Under the pieces are notes generated by a model. That model was not told where the DNA came from and ran no database searches. It saw only the letters and a list, made by a program, of their open reading frames with translations. From Amaranthus tricolor (lineage: Eukaryota; Streptophyta; Magnoliopsida; Caryophyllales; Amaranthaceae): 64,000 nt of DNA. Within the stretch, counting starts at the first letter, position 1. Every line of letters starts with the position of its first letter. Positions 63,226-64,000 of this stretch are shown here, piece by piece. The position numbers and the translations under genes were made by a program. The stretch covers positions 23,323,647-23,387,646 of the forward strand of contig NC_080057.1 of NCBI RefSeq assembly GCF_026212465.1, written 5' to 3'.

Positions 63226-64000
63226 CTGTACAAACATAAAATCACAATGAGAAAAATAAGGAAAATGAAGTATAAAAACTGGGCAACAAAATGCTGCTTT
63301 CACCTAAAGATCAAAGACAAACATACTATTTTAAATATCAAGTAAAACGTATCTTATATCCCTATACAATATACAACATTGGTTTATGATTAACTTTTCC
63401 AATATTTTCTACATTTTCTTACATAACACTTACTGATAGGAAGAGTATAAATATCATTTATTTATCTTATAAAAATATTCAATAAGATGGAATATATCCA
63501 TTTAAGAGAGGCCAAGAATTAGAGACAGCAAGAATTTTTTTGGACCAAGGAAATAAAAATAAAAAACATAAAGATGCAATAAAAAGAGAAAAAAAAACTG
63601 ATTTAACACAAGCTCTTCCTTTTGCATTTGCTAGATAATTACGCACTCTAACACTGGCTTGAGTTCCATTTCAAATAATCTTCACAAGATTTCCTAGGCC
63701 AAACAATTTTCTCCAAAAATGATTTCTTCTGTGTACTACAATCATCTTCTCAAAAAGAAATCTTACTTTTTAGCACTTCAAAAACTCTCATGTCATGTGC
63801 CAGGTTTTTGCAGCTGTTACATTCCCCACCATTAAGATACGAAAGAGAAACCCCATGAACAGCTCATACTAAGCACATGCAACACCCACGTAAGTTACTA
63901 TTCTATCCACCTAAATCTGGAGGCCCAACTGAATGAAAAATTCCGATGTTAGAATTACATTAAGGGCAATTTAGTGGTTCTATGAATATGGTTGTTTGGA
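63226..64000. other. Right edge, probable RSH1 intron
   Basis: No exon was recognised here. The preceding RSH1 exon (transit peptide and N-terminal region) is expected further right. The sequence shows no long coding frame in the needed phase. Confidence 0.5.

Overview
The window is plant nuclear DNA, AT-rich and intron-rich. It looks eudicot; a Caryophyllales origin is only a guess from the general look of the repeats and proteins. Seven protein-coding loci could be rebuilt exon by exon. Exon ends were placed where GT/AG sites, reading phase and family conservation agree. Two loci run off or are damaged: the first gene lacks its 5' end at the left edge, and the last lacks its 5' end at the right edge.

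Layout. (1) 1-12.6 kb: two GH28 polygalacturonase genes facing tail to tail, with the same five-exon plan. The plus-strand copy keeps all catalytic motifs. The minus-strand copy has an intact frame but has lost several catalytic residues. A Copia fragment, a Stowaway MITE, a hAT-like MITE and AT microsatellites lie between or inside them. (2) 14.8-16.65 kb, minus strand: ribosomal protein eL19 (RPL19), five exons, with telo-box and site II promoter motifs. (3) 16.65-23.4 kb: gene-poor DNA holding a large foldback element with a GC-rich core, other repeats and a LINE remnant. (4) 23.46-25.35 kb, minus strand: a group VII ERF transcription factor with the MCGGAI N-degron of plant oxygen sensing. 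(5) 28.97-31.02 kb, plus strand: a secreted Tyr/Pro-rich repeat protein followed by an Ole e 1-like domain. The splice acceptor needed to join the two parts reads CG instead of AG. (6) 32.27-42.80 kb, minus strand: a guanylate-binding-protein-like large GTPase (GBPL3 type), 14 exons, about 1057 residues. (7) 42.8-49.6 kb: gene-free DNA with nested MITEs and a foldback element. (8) 49.64-63.2 kb, minus strand: RSH1, a RelA/SpoT homologue, with 20 exons visible and the N-terminus beyond the window.

The genes do not form an operon-like system. By family they cover cell-wall remodelling (polygalacturonases, Ole e 1 protein), translation (RPL19), hypoxia signalling (ERF-VII), immunity (GBPL3) and plastid (p)ppGpp turnover (RSH1). 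I found no convincing new multi-gene system. The most unusual items are the polygalacturonase that looks like a pseudoenzyme, the repeat-protein gene with a broken acceptor, and the foldback element at 19.07-19.88 kb.
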